DNA of 64,000 nt from Cytospora piceicola (Eukaryota; Ascomycota; Sordariomycetes; Diaporthales; Cytosporaceae). The stretch covers positions 1,612,001-1,676,000 of the forward strand of contig JALQBC010000004.1 in assembly GCA_023375675.1 (NCBI GenBank), read 5' to 3'. The notes beneath the pieces were generated by a model. It made no database searches, was not told where the DNA came from, and was given only the letters and a program-made list of their open reading frames with translations. The position numbers and the translations under genes are program-made. Below are positions 36,907 through 48,289 of the stretch, piece by piece (the stretch's first letter is position 1; each line of letters begins with the position of its first letter).

Positions 36907-37639
36907 GAAGCTGCCTGGAAAGCTTCTGACACTCGAGATGAATTGTTCTTTGGTAATTTATCTATTTACCTTCAACATCGCACTCTGGAGGGGATACCAC
37001 TTATGATATAAGTTCTTGAATGCGGCGATATCTTGCCTCTTTACCTCTGGTCAATATCCTGACTGAAATATAACAAGAGACGTGATCTATCACATATGCA
37101 TACTTGGGTAAAGATGAAAACAATGGATATGGTGCATACTACTTTAAGAAAACATGATATTGGGTCCTGCCGCCGATAGGAACGTTGAACTCCTTCTTTG
37201 TCCAGATGTCCTATTAAAGTCATTTCATCCTTTGGCGTTACGCAAAGTTCGCCGCCATCGCAGCCAAAAGCCGTAGTCTACAGACATGTTCAGATTCGAG
37301 TGCTTGCTGTACAACCCAACGAGACCAATAGGACCATGGATATTATGGAGCACAGAATACTCCCAGGTGGCCCCAATGATTATTTTTAGAGAGTTTGAGT
37401 TCCAGCTTGAGCACCGAGTTCTACAATTCGTTGACCGGTATACAATACCTTTCAAGTCAAACGATGCAAACAAGCTTGTATCCAGTTTGACTGCAAGTTT
37501 TCTTTCTTCCACAACTGTAACCTCGCGCGTCGCAGAGACTAGCACCCAGAGTCAAGCATACGACCTCGGATCCAAGCTCAAGAGAAGAGCATCCATCCAG
37601 GAGGACAGCAATCAGGAGAGTCCACTACCATCAGGCTGC
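36907..37639. other. Spacer between the two miniature elements
   Basis: Between the two element copies no gene is supported. An open frame starting at 37286 runs into copy 2 and has no recognisable domain. Confidence 0.4.
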
Positions 37640-37734
37640 TACAGTAGTGACCCTCTATATAACGTACGGCCTACCCAAGAGAAATATATGCTATGAATGG
37701 GTCATATGCTATATAGGGGGTCCCCGCAACATGA
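37640..37734. mobile_element. Miniature inverted-repeat element, copy 2
   Basis: It begins TACAGTAGTGACCCTCTATA and ends ATATGCTATATAGGGGGTCC, and is itself largely palindromic. Its reverse complement matches the right ~72 bp of copy 1 with few differences, including the middle ATTTCTCTTGG. Similar flanks on both sides (TACAGTAG before; CATGAG after) suggest the full repeat is slightly longer than the palindrome. Confidence 0.72.
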
Positions 37735-40215
37735 GCTTCCTCGTCAGATGATAGGATATTGTTGCAGCAAGAGGCAGTCTCCGAGGTGATATTCTCCGTC
37801 TCCTTGTTACAAACAGGTTGACTTCAGCCGCGAAAGTGGACCAAGTCTCTAGACGGAGGGGAGGCGAATCGGGGTTCCTGCAACGTATCCCTCTTTGCCA
37901 GATCTTCCTCGTTGATAATGGCGGAGAATATTGGTCAGCAAGTGGAAGCGCCTACGCCTCGTGCAGTGTACAAGTATCATACGCAAGGACGGCCACGACA
38001 AGCGCGATGCGACGGATATTCGCGCCTTGTGAACGGTGTATATCCTTTCCACAGGCTGACTAAGAAACGGTATTGCAGACACCCCATGACTGCACAATTG
38101 TCGGCGGGTGCAACATTGAACGAAATGGACCGCGTGACAGTAGGAGTCATACATATCTTGCTCACGACACGAAAGGTTGGCGAAAACACAGTCTCGGAAG
38201 CGCAACGTCGAAATCGTCGAAATCGTCATCGAGATATGAGATTTCGGGAAAACCCGACCGGTCGTTATCAAGCGCCTGCGTGGGTCTTCAGTCGTCGTTA
38301 GGCATGTTTGCCGAGCAGGAGGATATGGACCGTGTGTCCAATGGCTGGCAATCCCAATCTTCGGCGTGTGGGAACATAATTATCGTGCCTTGATTGCTTC
38401 AGAGATTCTAGATCAATAGAGATGATGATGAACGTTGGGTGAGAGACGGCAAAGGCGAAACCGATATTGGGGGAGTTTCATCGCCGCTGGGGATATTGTG
38501 TAAGCCTAGGTTGAGGGTCATCATTGTCGCTGTGTGGCTGTCGATCAGCTTCATTGAACAGGTGCCAACTTGTGCCGACGATATATCCCGTAGTTTGTTC
38601 CTCTGGGCCCTTCTAAAGAGCCATAGGGTATGGTGATTTGTCTGAGCAATTACCTAGATATACTAGGAAAGGTGCAAGTGGGCAACTAATAGTGAGCAGC
38701 AGACATAGACACTGATGTAAGTACATATGTATGTAGAACATTATATAATCTACTTAAGCACTCACATGACTGGCATGTAGTATGCTTATGTAACAATGCC
38801 CCTGTTTTCCCGCTCGAACTGACTGCACAGCCCAGTCACACTGTACTACGCTAGGTGCATATCGTAGAATTTCCGGGCCAGACTTTATTCGCTGGACCCC
38901 TGGCCAACTCAAGGTGACTCGGGGATTTAAGCATATCAAACGAAGGACGACAACCTCAAAACCCAGAGTGATGGAGCGAGCACATGAACGCCCTCCTTCC
39001 AAGAACACGTCCAAAAATGTCAAAACGGGAACACAAGCAAGCCCAATATCTGCGAAACCCGCTCGATCTTATCCAAAAAAACACAAAAAAAACAAACCCA
39101 CACAGCCTTTCAGCAAGATCGGCCCGATAGCCTCATGGCCATTTGTCATGGACCAACCAGAGCTCGAGCTGTGGGGGCGCACATGGGAAGGATACGCTTC
39201 TTTTTTACCTATTTGACCAGGTGGGGTTCTTTTCTTCCTTTCTGGCTGTCTGGGCGATGGTATGATATGGCTGTATGGTATGGGCAGCCCCATAGTAAAC
39301 CTACATAGTACACACACACAGACACCGCCAATCTTGGCGGTGCTTGTTGTCCGCCCCTGTCCCCCGTCCCGCTCCTGGACTGTCAGGCGTGTCCTTGCAT
39401 TGTTTGGACTCCCTGACAGGACCTGTCAGGGGCGGACGGGGCACTTGTGTGCATCGAGCGGGAGGATATCAGTCATTCTCCGGACGAACGTTCGAGGTAT
39501 TTCCCAACTTGTTCGCCGGTTCGCGCTCCACTGGGGACCACCTGGACTGGGAACGGCTGGATGTCACCATATGATCGGACTATTAGTCCAGTCTACGGGA
39601 CCTACATACATCGCGCGAGGAGACCACCCTTTCGAAGGCCCCCGGAGCCCGGTATATAAGTAAGCAGCCTCAATTCACAAGGGCCGGCATGGACGGGCTG
39701 GCCGGTATGCACATGCTAAACGCGACACATGGCAAGGAACCCAAGGGACCGGCCAGACGGCAGGGTCTCCCGGTTAGGTCAGGATTTGTTGAGGGTCGGA
39801 GTCATAAGATGCCGGGCTAGATGTTCAGCAAAACTCTTCGATTAGACGTAGGACGATCGTTTCCCATCCGAAATGTGGATCAGCGTGTGGCATCGGAACC
39901 GTTACTAGTGAACTTGGCGGCCCTGGTTTGCCTGATTCATGGACTTGCCCAACCTCCCAGACCTCCCTGGTACCCGCTTTCTGTAGCCAAGCACCCAAGG
40001 TGATGGCATGCCGGCACGGTTGACAGGGCTGAAGGTCGGTTTTGATATAAGGCGGTCGGCCATCTTCCCCTTTGTCACTATATGGTCTAGCTTTTTTTAC
40101 TCTCATCCCGCCCTTCCTGAACAAGCCGTCCATCTCAAAAAGTCAGACCCTTGTTTTCTCAACCCCGAACGTTCAGACCCTCCAACGTTCACGACAGTCG
40201 CTATCTCAAGTAAAG
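37735..40215. other. Intergenic, gene-poor, with hairpins
   Basis: No supported gene. Overlapping open frames at 37912-38301 and 38073-38393 (+) could be a decayed gene but match nothing I know. Perfect or near-perfect hairpins lie at 39323-39342 and 39349-39437. A possible TATA box (TTTGATATAA, 40041-40050) lies about 170 bp before the next gene. Confidence 0.45.
39323..39437. repeat. Pair of hairpin-forming inverted repeats
   Basis: CACCGCCA/TGGCGGTG (39323-39342) is a perfect 8-bp stem with a 4-base loop. GTCCGCCCCTG (39349) pairs with CAGGGGCGGAC (39427-39437), with inner ACTGTCAGG/CCTGACAG arms. The role is unknown. Confidence 0.65.
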
Positions 40216-40880
40216 ATGCACTTCACGCCCGTTCTCGCTCTGGCCGGCCTCGCCGCTGCCGCGCCTTACGACACCAACACCACCCTGTTCGCGAGGGGCT
40301 ACAACTCTACCCTGCCTACTCTGCTCACAAGGAACGAGACTGGACTTCCCGTCCCTCCTCCCGCTCCCCTGCCCGCCGGTGTTCCTGCTCCCCTTCCCGC
40401 CGGCCTCAAGTACCGCCGCGGCCGGTCCTTCTTCAACTCCACCATCGCCGCCAGGGAGGAGTCCATGAGCGCCGAGGTCACCAACCTCTCCGTGCAGGAG
40501 AAGCTGGTCGGTAACACCGCGAACGTCGAGAGCATCGCCTCCGTCTACTTCAACCTCAACGGCAACATCACCTGCACCGCCCAGAACCCTGGCACCGACG
40601 GCGCCGTCTTCCCCTGCGGAAGTACCCCTTACAGCTTCGGCCTGTTGGAGGGCACGAGCACCGACTTCGCGCTTGAGCTTTACCACGCGGCTGATGCCTC
40701 GTATGTTACCTCTTCCCTCTGAATTTCCGCTAGGACAGTGAAGCTGACATTGATGATAGCACTACCCACTCTGGCAAGGGTGACGTTCCCACATACTGCC
40801 ACGCGGGATCTTCATCTGACGCAGGCTCGTACGAGATCTGCTTCCAAGTCAGCCCCTCCACTGAGATTGACCTTGCGTAA
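40216..40880 (+). CDS. Small secreted protein, function unknown
   Basis: Two exons (40216-40700, 40760-40880) give 201 residues. There is a clear signal peptide, MHFTPVLALAGLAAAAP. It is followed by an Asn-rich region with several N-glycosylation sequons (NTT, NST, NET), a proline-rich repeat (VPPPAPLPAGVPAPLPAG) and an Arg-rich patch, KYRRGRS, that could be a processing site. The C-terminal part has four cysteines (ITC, FPC, YCH, ICF), enough for two disulfides, in a beta-rich context. I do not recognise a family. The gene stands alone in a ~13 kb gene-poor stretch next to repeat elements, a setting in which secreted effectors of plant-associated fungi often occur. That role is inference only. 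Confidence 0.85.
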
Positions 40881-43800
40881 ATGGTTGGCTGGGCCAGGGT
40901 CATGATGGGAAGGGAGACTTAATGTTTAATGGGTTTACGATGTATATATTATGATGTTTCTGGACTTATATGGAACAACACAAACTGTTTGGACCATCCG
41001 AAGCATATCTTAAGATTCATCGTGTCCCTGTACTTGAAGCCGTTTCACTTGAATTAATTGCTGAACTGAACCTTTCAGGCTAATAGGGACGAGCCACGCT
41101 CTACGGCGAGGCCACGGAGTTACACTCGATACACTTGCGCTTGGCACATCGACCACTGATAAGCACCCCAACTAGAGTTCGTGCTTTTACCACTGATGGA
41201 ACCGTGGACTAGTGGGGTTGATGGGAAGGCGTGATGTAGAGTTCAGTTGGATGCTTGTTTGCAAGGGTTTAAATGGCGCAGGGCGATCGCTGAGCTGCAA
41301 GCAGATAATGACATGCCCACAAGAGAACGCTGATCTTCTTGTTGCAGGTTTGGCTGGGTTCTTGATCCCGGGCCGGAACTCATCCTCGCTCTCTAACAAG
41401 AGGTCCTCGGGTGATGTGTTAAAGTAGGGATCGCCCGATTCAGGGGTAAAAAGCATGCTAACGATAGGTAAAAAAACCCAAAATGAACTTACTGGCTGCA
41501 TACTTGAGTACGCATTGGTAGATCTATCTGTGATTCCATGCCAAGCAGGAGCATACTTGAGGCAGATAGGCAAACATGTCTGATAAAACAGCCATCGGCG
41601 GTGGCCAACAGGCCTCCCGCAACATGAGGGAATACGAGGACGCAAAGTAACACAGTAGATTGTCTTTCTGACCGGAGCAATCTTTTACCTACCTGAAAAG
41701 GAGTAGTCTCAAGCTGATCCATTGTCACAGATGTGTCCGTGTCTTCCGTGCTTCGTCTCGATGGCTGCTCTCATAACTCTCATGTATGGTGAAAGAAAAG
41801 ATATGCGATCGCGTTTCCAGAGACAGCCAGCGCACTTACGCTACAGCTCAGGAAGTGGACTTGGTATCACGACTGGAGCCGGACCCGAGACAGCCCCTAT
41901 GTACCGATCTGGAGGCAACAGCACGCGAGACTGTGGACTGTCAGGTCCCAGCCTACCCACACGCATCTCGGGAGCGAGAGTTTGCGGCTTTACTGGGCTC
42001 TGGGCTTGGGGTGGAAGAGGAGCCCCAGGTCGTGGATTCTATCATTGACCGATCAGCACTGCTGTTGCGTCGGTACATGTGGTAGGGAAATATTTCGCTG
42101 GCCGCATGCCAGAGCAGCAAAACAGCTCAGGAGGTTGGCGTGCGCCTTGCAAAAACCTGTGGCCTCCAGACTCCGATTGTGGAGTGGCATCGTTTACCAC
42201 GGCAGTCGATCTTGCATCGGAAGCCTATCGCGACGACACAGGTTGGCTTCTGGATGAACGAACTTTTGAGCTCCAGCAGCAGGCGTAGTTGCCCTCAAGA
42301 CAGGACACCAACGAGTTGGCCACACCGATCCAACACAGCCCTCTCAACAAGGTCTTCACATGGATTGGCAACCATGGCCGGACGATGGTGGGAAACCCCT
42401 TGAAACCGACAGCAATGGGGTTCCCATGTACCTCAGTGACCTCATAATGAGTATTGCGTAACCACCGACCGCTCAGCTCGAGGGCGTGTTCAGCTTCCAG
42501 ACCCTGGACTGAGAAGTAGAGATTGCCGGACACTCAGGAACTGTGCCGTCGCGTCACAAGCCCCATGGATGCCTTGGTGTGGACATGCCGCATAGCGCAT
42601 GAACTGAGCTGCCAACGCAAGCGACGTAGGCCACTAGGAGTCGAGAACAAACCCCAGGCTTGACGATCAGCACATGGACAGTTTCATCGTACCGATCGAC
42701 TGAAAATGGTATGCCGTATATGGTTACCCGAGAACAGCAACAACAAACCCGGGACATGTGACGGCTGACTGATCATCCACGGGTCCCCGCGTTGGTGAAG
42801 CTGTCGCCGAAAGGTTTGTGGTACGCAGAGCAGTCGCGTGCCTGGGATTACGGTACCGGGAACCTGTGATCGCCGTCCTCGCATGCCGGGGTGACGACGC
42901 CCATCGGCGATTCGACAGGAGATGAAAGACGTTGAGCCCGGAATATCGCGGACCACCCAGTGACACGGGCAGACACGATGGAGATACCGTAAAGGTCCCA
43001 GATCGACGATGGAAAAGCTACAGCGTATAATGCATGCACCCCTTCCAGGCAGACGCAATGACAGCAGGGACCAGACATATACATATCTGCTCTGCAAACG
43101 ATAATCGACAATGGAGCAAGGACAAACTTGTGGCAGGGCGGTTTCGGGCAAAGCGGTGGTGAGAGAATCGCGTGTGGATTGAGGAGATGGATCTAGATGG
43201 AGGATGGGGAAAGAAGATGGAGACGAAGATGGAGCAATGCAAGACGGGATGTGACTGTCCGGCATCGCTCTATGCCAGCAGGCCAGGTATGTGCTCGGTG
43301 ATCTGTCGCCTTTTTTGCCCCTTGTTGGTTGCCCGCCATCTCCTACACAATGGTGTAGGTGCTTTGGCCGTTCATGATCGGGCGAAGACTGTGTATGATT
43401 GTGACTCGGACAAGAGAAGTGGTATGATGAAGAAGAGTCAGTGACTTCGGTCCCTTGCTGGCGGTGAAGAATGGGAAATTAAACCTGCGAAGGCCACTCG
43501 AGGGCCTAGAAGCAGCCATGGGGATAATTCCAGGGCACAGACGTGCTGCACAGGACTGACCACACACATGTAAGCTATGCGCACCTGAGGTGTATAGCGT
43601 GAATAGCACATGTGAAGACTGATGTGGATGTGGAAGTGGAAGTGGATGCGGACGTGGGTGTGGGTGTGAGTGTGGATGTGGATGTCGATGTTGTTGATAA
43701 GATGACCCCAGACTGAGCCGCATGTCTTCTTCCCAGGCAGTTGGAAGAAAGCGGACGCCGTCAATTCGTTCCTGCTAGCCCGCTAGCCTGTTGTGTCAGT

Positions 43801-43993
43801 GTGTGTCCCAGTGTCACATGTGTGTGCCTGCCCCTGTTTGCGGAGAGAGCCACACTAAGAGGCAGCAAATCTGAGCTAAATCCAATTAAGCATCGGGCAC
43901 TGTGTGCTGCTCGTGGGCTCTGCATCCAGGCACTTCAGGGCACCTTCAACCCTTGGGCCTTCCCCAACCACCCCCGTGGACGGCCAGAAAGCC
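40881..43993. other. Intergenic, gene-poor
   Basis: I see no gene I can support. Open frames such as 41187-41645 (-), 41786-42085 (+) and 42684-43265 (-) lack recognisable domains and coding-like composition. A GTGGAT-type minisatellite lies at 43621-43694. Confidence 0.45.
43621..43694 (+). repeat. Hexanucleotide minisatellite
   Basis: About twelve imperfect copies of GTGGAT and variants (GTGGAA, GTGGGT, GCGGAC). Confidence 0.85.
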
Positions 43994-44465
43994 CCATACC
44001 GCGCAGGCGACCCTTTCTGAAATAGTGGTGGGCACGGTGTGTGTGTGTGTGTATATATTTAACCGCCGTGTGGCCGTAGGCCGCGGCGGTAACTACTTCT
44101 AAGTACTAGGTACTGTTTTCGTATCGCCCCGGAATATTCTCTCCTACGTCCAAGACCTCCCGTGGGGTATAGGGCGTGCTACCGTACAGTTCCAGTTTCC
44201 TCCCCGTACCTTATAGATTTCTACCGAACCTGCCGTAGCATTTCTTAGGCTTAAAAGCGCGAATAGCATCCCAACTCCACCTCGCCCAGTCTAGTCGGGC
44301 ACAAAGTGGAACCCCTTCAGGCGTAATAGGAAAAACCCGTAGGTAAAAAAACCTAAAGCAGAAGGGGCCGTCGTGGTTGATTATTAGTAATAATCTCGAC
44401 GTTGTTTCAAGTCAGATATACTAACGTAATCGTTAAGGATAATCAGCCCAGTATAGTTTGTTCGA

Positions 44466-44551
44466 GGTCTTAGCGGGATTCGAACCCACGACCTTCCAGT
44501 TTACTAAGCTGAAAGGTAGCCAGGTATAGTAACCAACTACACTACCCGACC
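44466..44551 (-). tRNA. Degenerate tRNA-like sequence (pseudo-tRNA or tRNA-derived repeat)
   Basis: On the minus strand an 86-nt stretch has a perfect A box (TAGTGTAGTTGG), a perfect B box (GGTTCGAATCC), a 4-bp D stem (TAGT/ACTA) and a 5-bp T stem (GTGGG/CCCGC). In the 7-bp acceptor stem only the first four pairs are Watson-Crick; two of the inner three are mismatched. The anticodon arm is too long: ACCTT/AAGGT closes a 17-base loop containing TTAGTAA. The isotype cannot be assigned; an AGT (Thr) anticodon is possible. It may be a dead tRNA or the head of a tRNA-derived SINE-like element. Confidence 0.55.
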
Positions 44552-44621
44552 TGGTGGGCACGGTATAGGGGCGGTAAAACCATTTCCGGCCCAACGTCAG
44601 CTTACCACGGTCTTTAGGTTA

Positions 44622-44702
44622 AAACATTTCGAAGTTTTGAATCATTTTCAGGCTCCAGATCATTTCGAGGCTTTAGATCATTTCGAGGCTTTTAAATCGT
44701 TT
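44622..44702 (+). repeat. Degenerate ~18-22 bp tandem repeat
   Basis: Two perfect copies of AGATCATTTCGAGGCTTT (44657-44692) are flanked by diverged copies on both sides. Confidence 0.75.
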
Positions 44703-45840
44703 TAAAGGACCGTGCCTTCCTCTAGGTACCTAGGTAGGTGGGCAGGTTGTGAACATTCAAGGAAAGAACACCACCAGACAGGCCCCCCTCCCTCCCTTAA
44801 GGTTCAAGGTCCTGGTTAACAAGTGATCAATCAATCTACAGCTCTTCACCGACGTAGCTACCTCGCTTTACGTGAGAAGAGAAATGTAACAAGAGAAAAA
44901 AGACCCCCTTTTAATTCTACGACGGCCAGAAAAAAGCCCGAAGTAATTCCGGCCTTTTACCGCTATAAATATTACTTCTATACGGTAACCTAGCTTTCGT
45001 ACAGTACCGTCTGAAAGTTTTGAACTAATTTGGCTCAGAAATGGTTTCTTACCCTTAGTACAGTGTACCGCTGAACGTCAGCTAAAAATGGTCGTGAACA
45101 GTTTCTAAAAGACCCGTCCGCGCGGTATGGCCTCCAAGGCTGCCAGTACATACAGTATACTGCCGGGCAAGAAATGCACGCCGCTTCCCCGCCACGGGCG
45201 CCTACCGTTTATAGAAGCAGTGCGGCCAACTGCCGAGGGGAAAAGATCGACCCTGCAGAGCCGACGACGACGCATCCTCGAGGGATTCTGATTGGCTGGA
45301 TGGGCTGGACGATTATTTCGTGGACTGATTGTTGCAGAGTCTCATTTAAAGTAATGGTTCTCGAGCATGTTAGAGCTGAGACATGCGACATCCCGTAGTT
45401 ACAGCCCCCTTATACTGTGTGTATGTATATACCTATGTGATGATATACAGAAACGTGGTGGGCGAGGAGGTATCGTCACGGCGTGTAGTGTGTACTTAAG
45501 AATGTACTACCTATATAACACAAAGCATCGTACTCGACCTGCCTGGGCTGTGGGGGAAGATGCAGTTATGTACGACAGAGAAAGAATATCATGAAACATA
45601 TCACAATAAGAGAGTGCTGAATGTCTTATCGAAATATGGGTTGCGGGGATATCGTCCTGCATGTCTTACCTCTCTGGTGGGGTCCTATATTTCTTGGTGC
45701 GACCATGGTTGATGACCTTTGGAAGTCTTGTCCATGGGACCAGATGAGCGAGCGACCATCGCGCACAAGCAATTTACGTTAGGTACATGCAGATCCAGAG
45801 CAACGGATAGTATCAGGCCTCAACTAGCCCCAGCTGGCCC

Positions 45841-45871
45841 CGACTGCCCCCGACTGCCCCCGACTGCCCCC
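45841..45871 (+). repeat. 10-bp tandem repeat
   Basis: CGACTGCCCC repeated three times. Confidence 0.9.
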
Positions 45872-47049
45872 AGATCTCGCGGACTCGGCGGTGAGTATAA
45901 TTAGGTGAGTAGGTGATGAGAAGTGAGTGTTGAGTGATGACTGGCTCTGGGGGCCATGAAGTCGACAAATCGGGTTATATTGACCGTTGCAAGCGTCGAG
46001 CTAAGATGCCGAGACTATCGTGACTGGCCGAACGGTTTTCCGGAGCGTTACAACCGTCCACTTGATGAAACCTCCTCGGCCTGTCACATCTTTCATTCAT
46101 TGTTCCCCCTTCGACGACAACATTCCTCGCGCAAGCTTAATTGGTCGACCTTTCCCTGTACCCAGTGTGCGGTGCCTAGATGGGGGCGGTCAGGCTGCGG
46201 GCGTGCATACTTGGTCAGACATCACCATCACATGGCCCGGAAGTCCGAGGGTTTGTAGCTTTGTTGATGATAGAAACCAGACATAGCCTTCGGTGTGATA
46301 TGTTGTGATATAAAGTAGAAATCTAAAGCTCTGCTTCTATGCTGCCATGTTGATGCCACGAGCGTCAAACAGCGATGGGGTTGAATTCACCGAACCCATG
46401 GCTTTTTATAGCTTAACGCTGGCGAGGCTCCCAATCCTACTGGATTAGCGGCAGCAGCTGGACCCTACAGGATGTTGTCAGCACCGGGATGGGGAACATG
46501 GGGGAAGCTTGATGAGGTGTGGGAATCGTTGGACCAGGAGGGCTACCGGCAGGTAAATCAAGCTTCCAAAGGGCTGTGGTGGATGGTTGGTTAGCCCCGG
46601 CGTCGTCCAAGCACTCAGACACACTGACACTCTGACACTCTAGGTTCCAGAATCTCGGTATCCGGGATATAGCTCATTCATCGGTCAATATTAGTGATGA
46701 CGACAAATGTTATTGTTGCGAATCTTCTTATTACTGTGGCACACAGGCAAAGGATGAGGCGAAGAAAAGTCTTTAAAATCCCTTCCCCTCAAAAGTCGGA
46801 GCATCGAGACTGGCTCTAGCTCCCACTACCGGTACCACCCACTTACTTACTACTATCTACCTAGGTGGGTAAGTACCTAGGTGGGCTGGCAGGCAGGGCT
46901 GGCAGGGTAGGTAGCTACTTATACCGACAGCCAGCTATTCATATAACACCCACATTTGATGCCGCCCCATATTCGAGGTTTTCACTGTGTACTTACATGG
47001 CTGGTCCATGAACAAGGAGACGTGAGTGACAGTTTCGAGTCATGAGCCT

Positions 47050-47082
47050 GTAGCTTGTAGCTTGTAGCTTGTAGCTGGTAGA
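47050..47082 (+). repeat. 7-bp tandem repeat
   Basis: TGTAGCT repeated four times, then a diverged copy. Confidence 0.9.
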
Positions 47083-48289
47083 GGAGAGAGATGAGAGATG
47101 GATGGCCTAATTACCAGGCGTGTCGGGCCAAGGGCGTGCTACTAAGCCAGTGAACCAGGCCAGTGGAAGCCTCAGCTATGACCGTCCGCATGTCTAGTGT
47201 GCTGTTTATTTAGCTTTTGTTAGCCAGAGACAAGACCCCGAATGGCCATACAGTGCGGGACTCTATTTACAGCACAGGACCTGTTAGGTTGTACGGAGCC
47301 GGACACACCAACAAGACAGATGATCAACCGGTGCTGCGTGCGGATTACTCACCTTCAGTTGTATTGTATAGTATAAACCAGTCAGGACGAAACACGACAC
47401 CGACTAGTCCTTATGTCTGCAGCAAATCGCCAACATCAATTCCCAATGTGATTGTGTTTCTTTTGTCTAGTTTGCTGTCGACCTCATCTCGAAGAAGATC
47501 CTTGGAACCTTGGAAAGACGTGCTAGCAGATGCGGATGTGACTCTAGTATGTAATCCGTACTACGTAACTACCCTAGAGTAAGGACCTATAAATGATCTA
47601 GCCCGTAGTAATATTACCTGGAAACGGGACGTGTGAGCAAATAGGTAAGAATACAGGCGATCGGCGGCCGGGGACAGTGTAATCCCCACTGTAAGGACCT
47701 GGTAGCCTGGTATTAGCATCCCCCACGCTCGTCGCCCGCTACCGTCGACCTTCGCAAGTCTCATTTTTTCCTGCCTGTGCCTGCCAACAGTGAGGAACCT
47801 CGCAAAACCCGCTACATTCCAAAGAGGCACCAATCCTCCCACATTGGAAACAAACCCACTCCATCTCACACACATACACACTGTCACCATTCAGCAGCAT
47901 TGTTGCTTTGTCTCTCCTTTCACCCTCCACCCTTAAATCTCAACCCCTTTTTCTACTCCCTCTTCGATCATCACCACTGGACCGGCTGGCGACGGGACCG
48001 ACAGGACAGACAATCCGCATGTCTGGCTCGTACCATCCCGATTACCCTCCTTTTGCCAATCCGGGCATTCGAGCTGAGGTTTAGCCCGACACCGAACCGA
48101 ATCAACCCACCCCTCCCCCCCCTTCCCAACCACTGGATCAAGGCGAAGACTGCTGGGCAGGCGCTGTGACAAGCCAAAACGAACGGAATACTAGAAGAGT
48201 GGTGGAGGCATTCGATCCTGACCTTCAAGCTGCCTTCTGCTGGCCTCGGAACTCGTTCTGGGTCCAGCAAGACAGCGTCAGAGCATCGT

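Larger units (their letters stand above)
43994..45130. mobile_element. Probable second non-autonomous inverted-repeat element, ~1.14 kb
   Basis: CCATACCGCGC begins at 43994 and its exact reverse complement, GCGCGGTATGG, ends at 45130. The next ~8 bases inward match imperfectly. The same 11-bp terminus begins the element at 12.5-13.6 kb, and both elements are about 1.1 kb and non-coding. The interior contains a GT microsatellite (44037-44052), a GC-rich hairpin (44062-44091), a tRNA-like sequence and a tandem repeat near 44622-44702. Shared interior sequence with the first element is not evident by eye. I see no target-site duplication. Confidence 0.5.
45131..48289. other. 3.2 kb intergenic region upstream of acrB
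   Basis: No gene is supported. Short repeats are present at 45841-45871 (CGACTGCCCC, three copies) and 47050-47082 (TGTAGCT, four copies). The last ~500 bp is C/T-rich and is probably the acrB leader. Confidence 0.5.

Noticed and set aside
41187..41645. 152-codon minus-strand frame
   Set aside because: It contains a plausible acidic segment but no recognisable domain or splice context.
42684..43265. 193-codon minus-strand frame
   Set aside because: Low-complexity Ser/Pro/His/Arg composition and many competing frames; likely chance.
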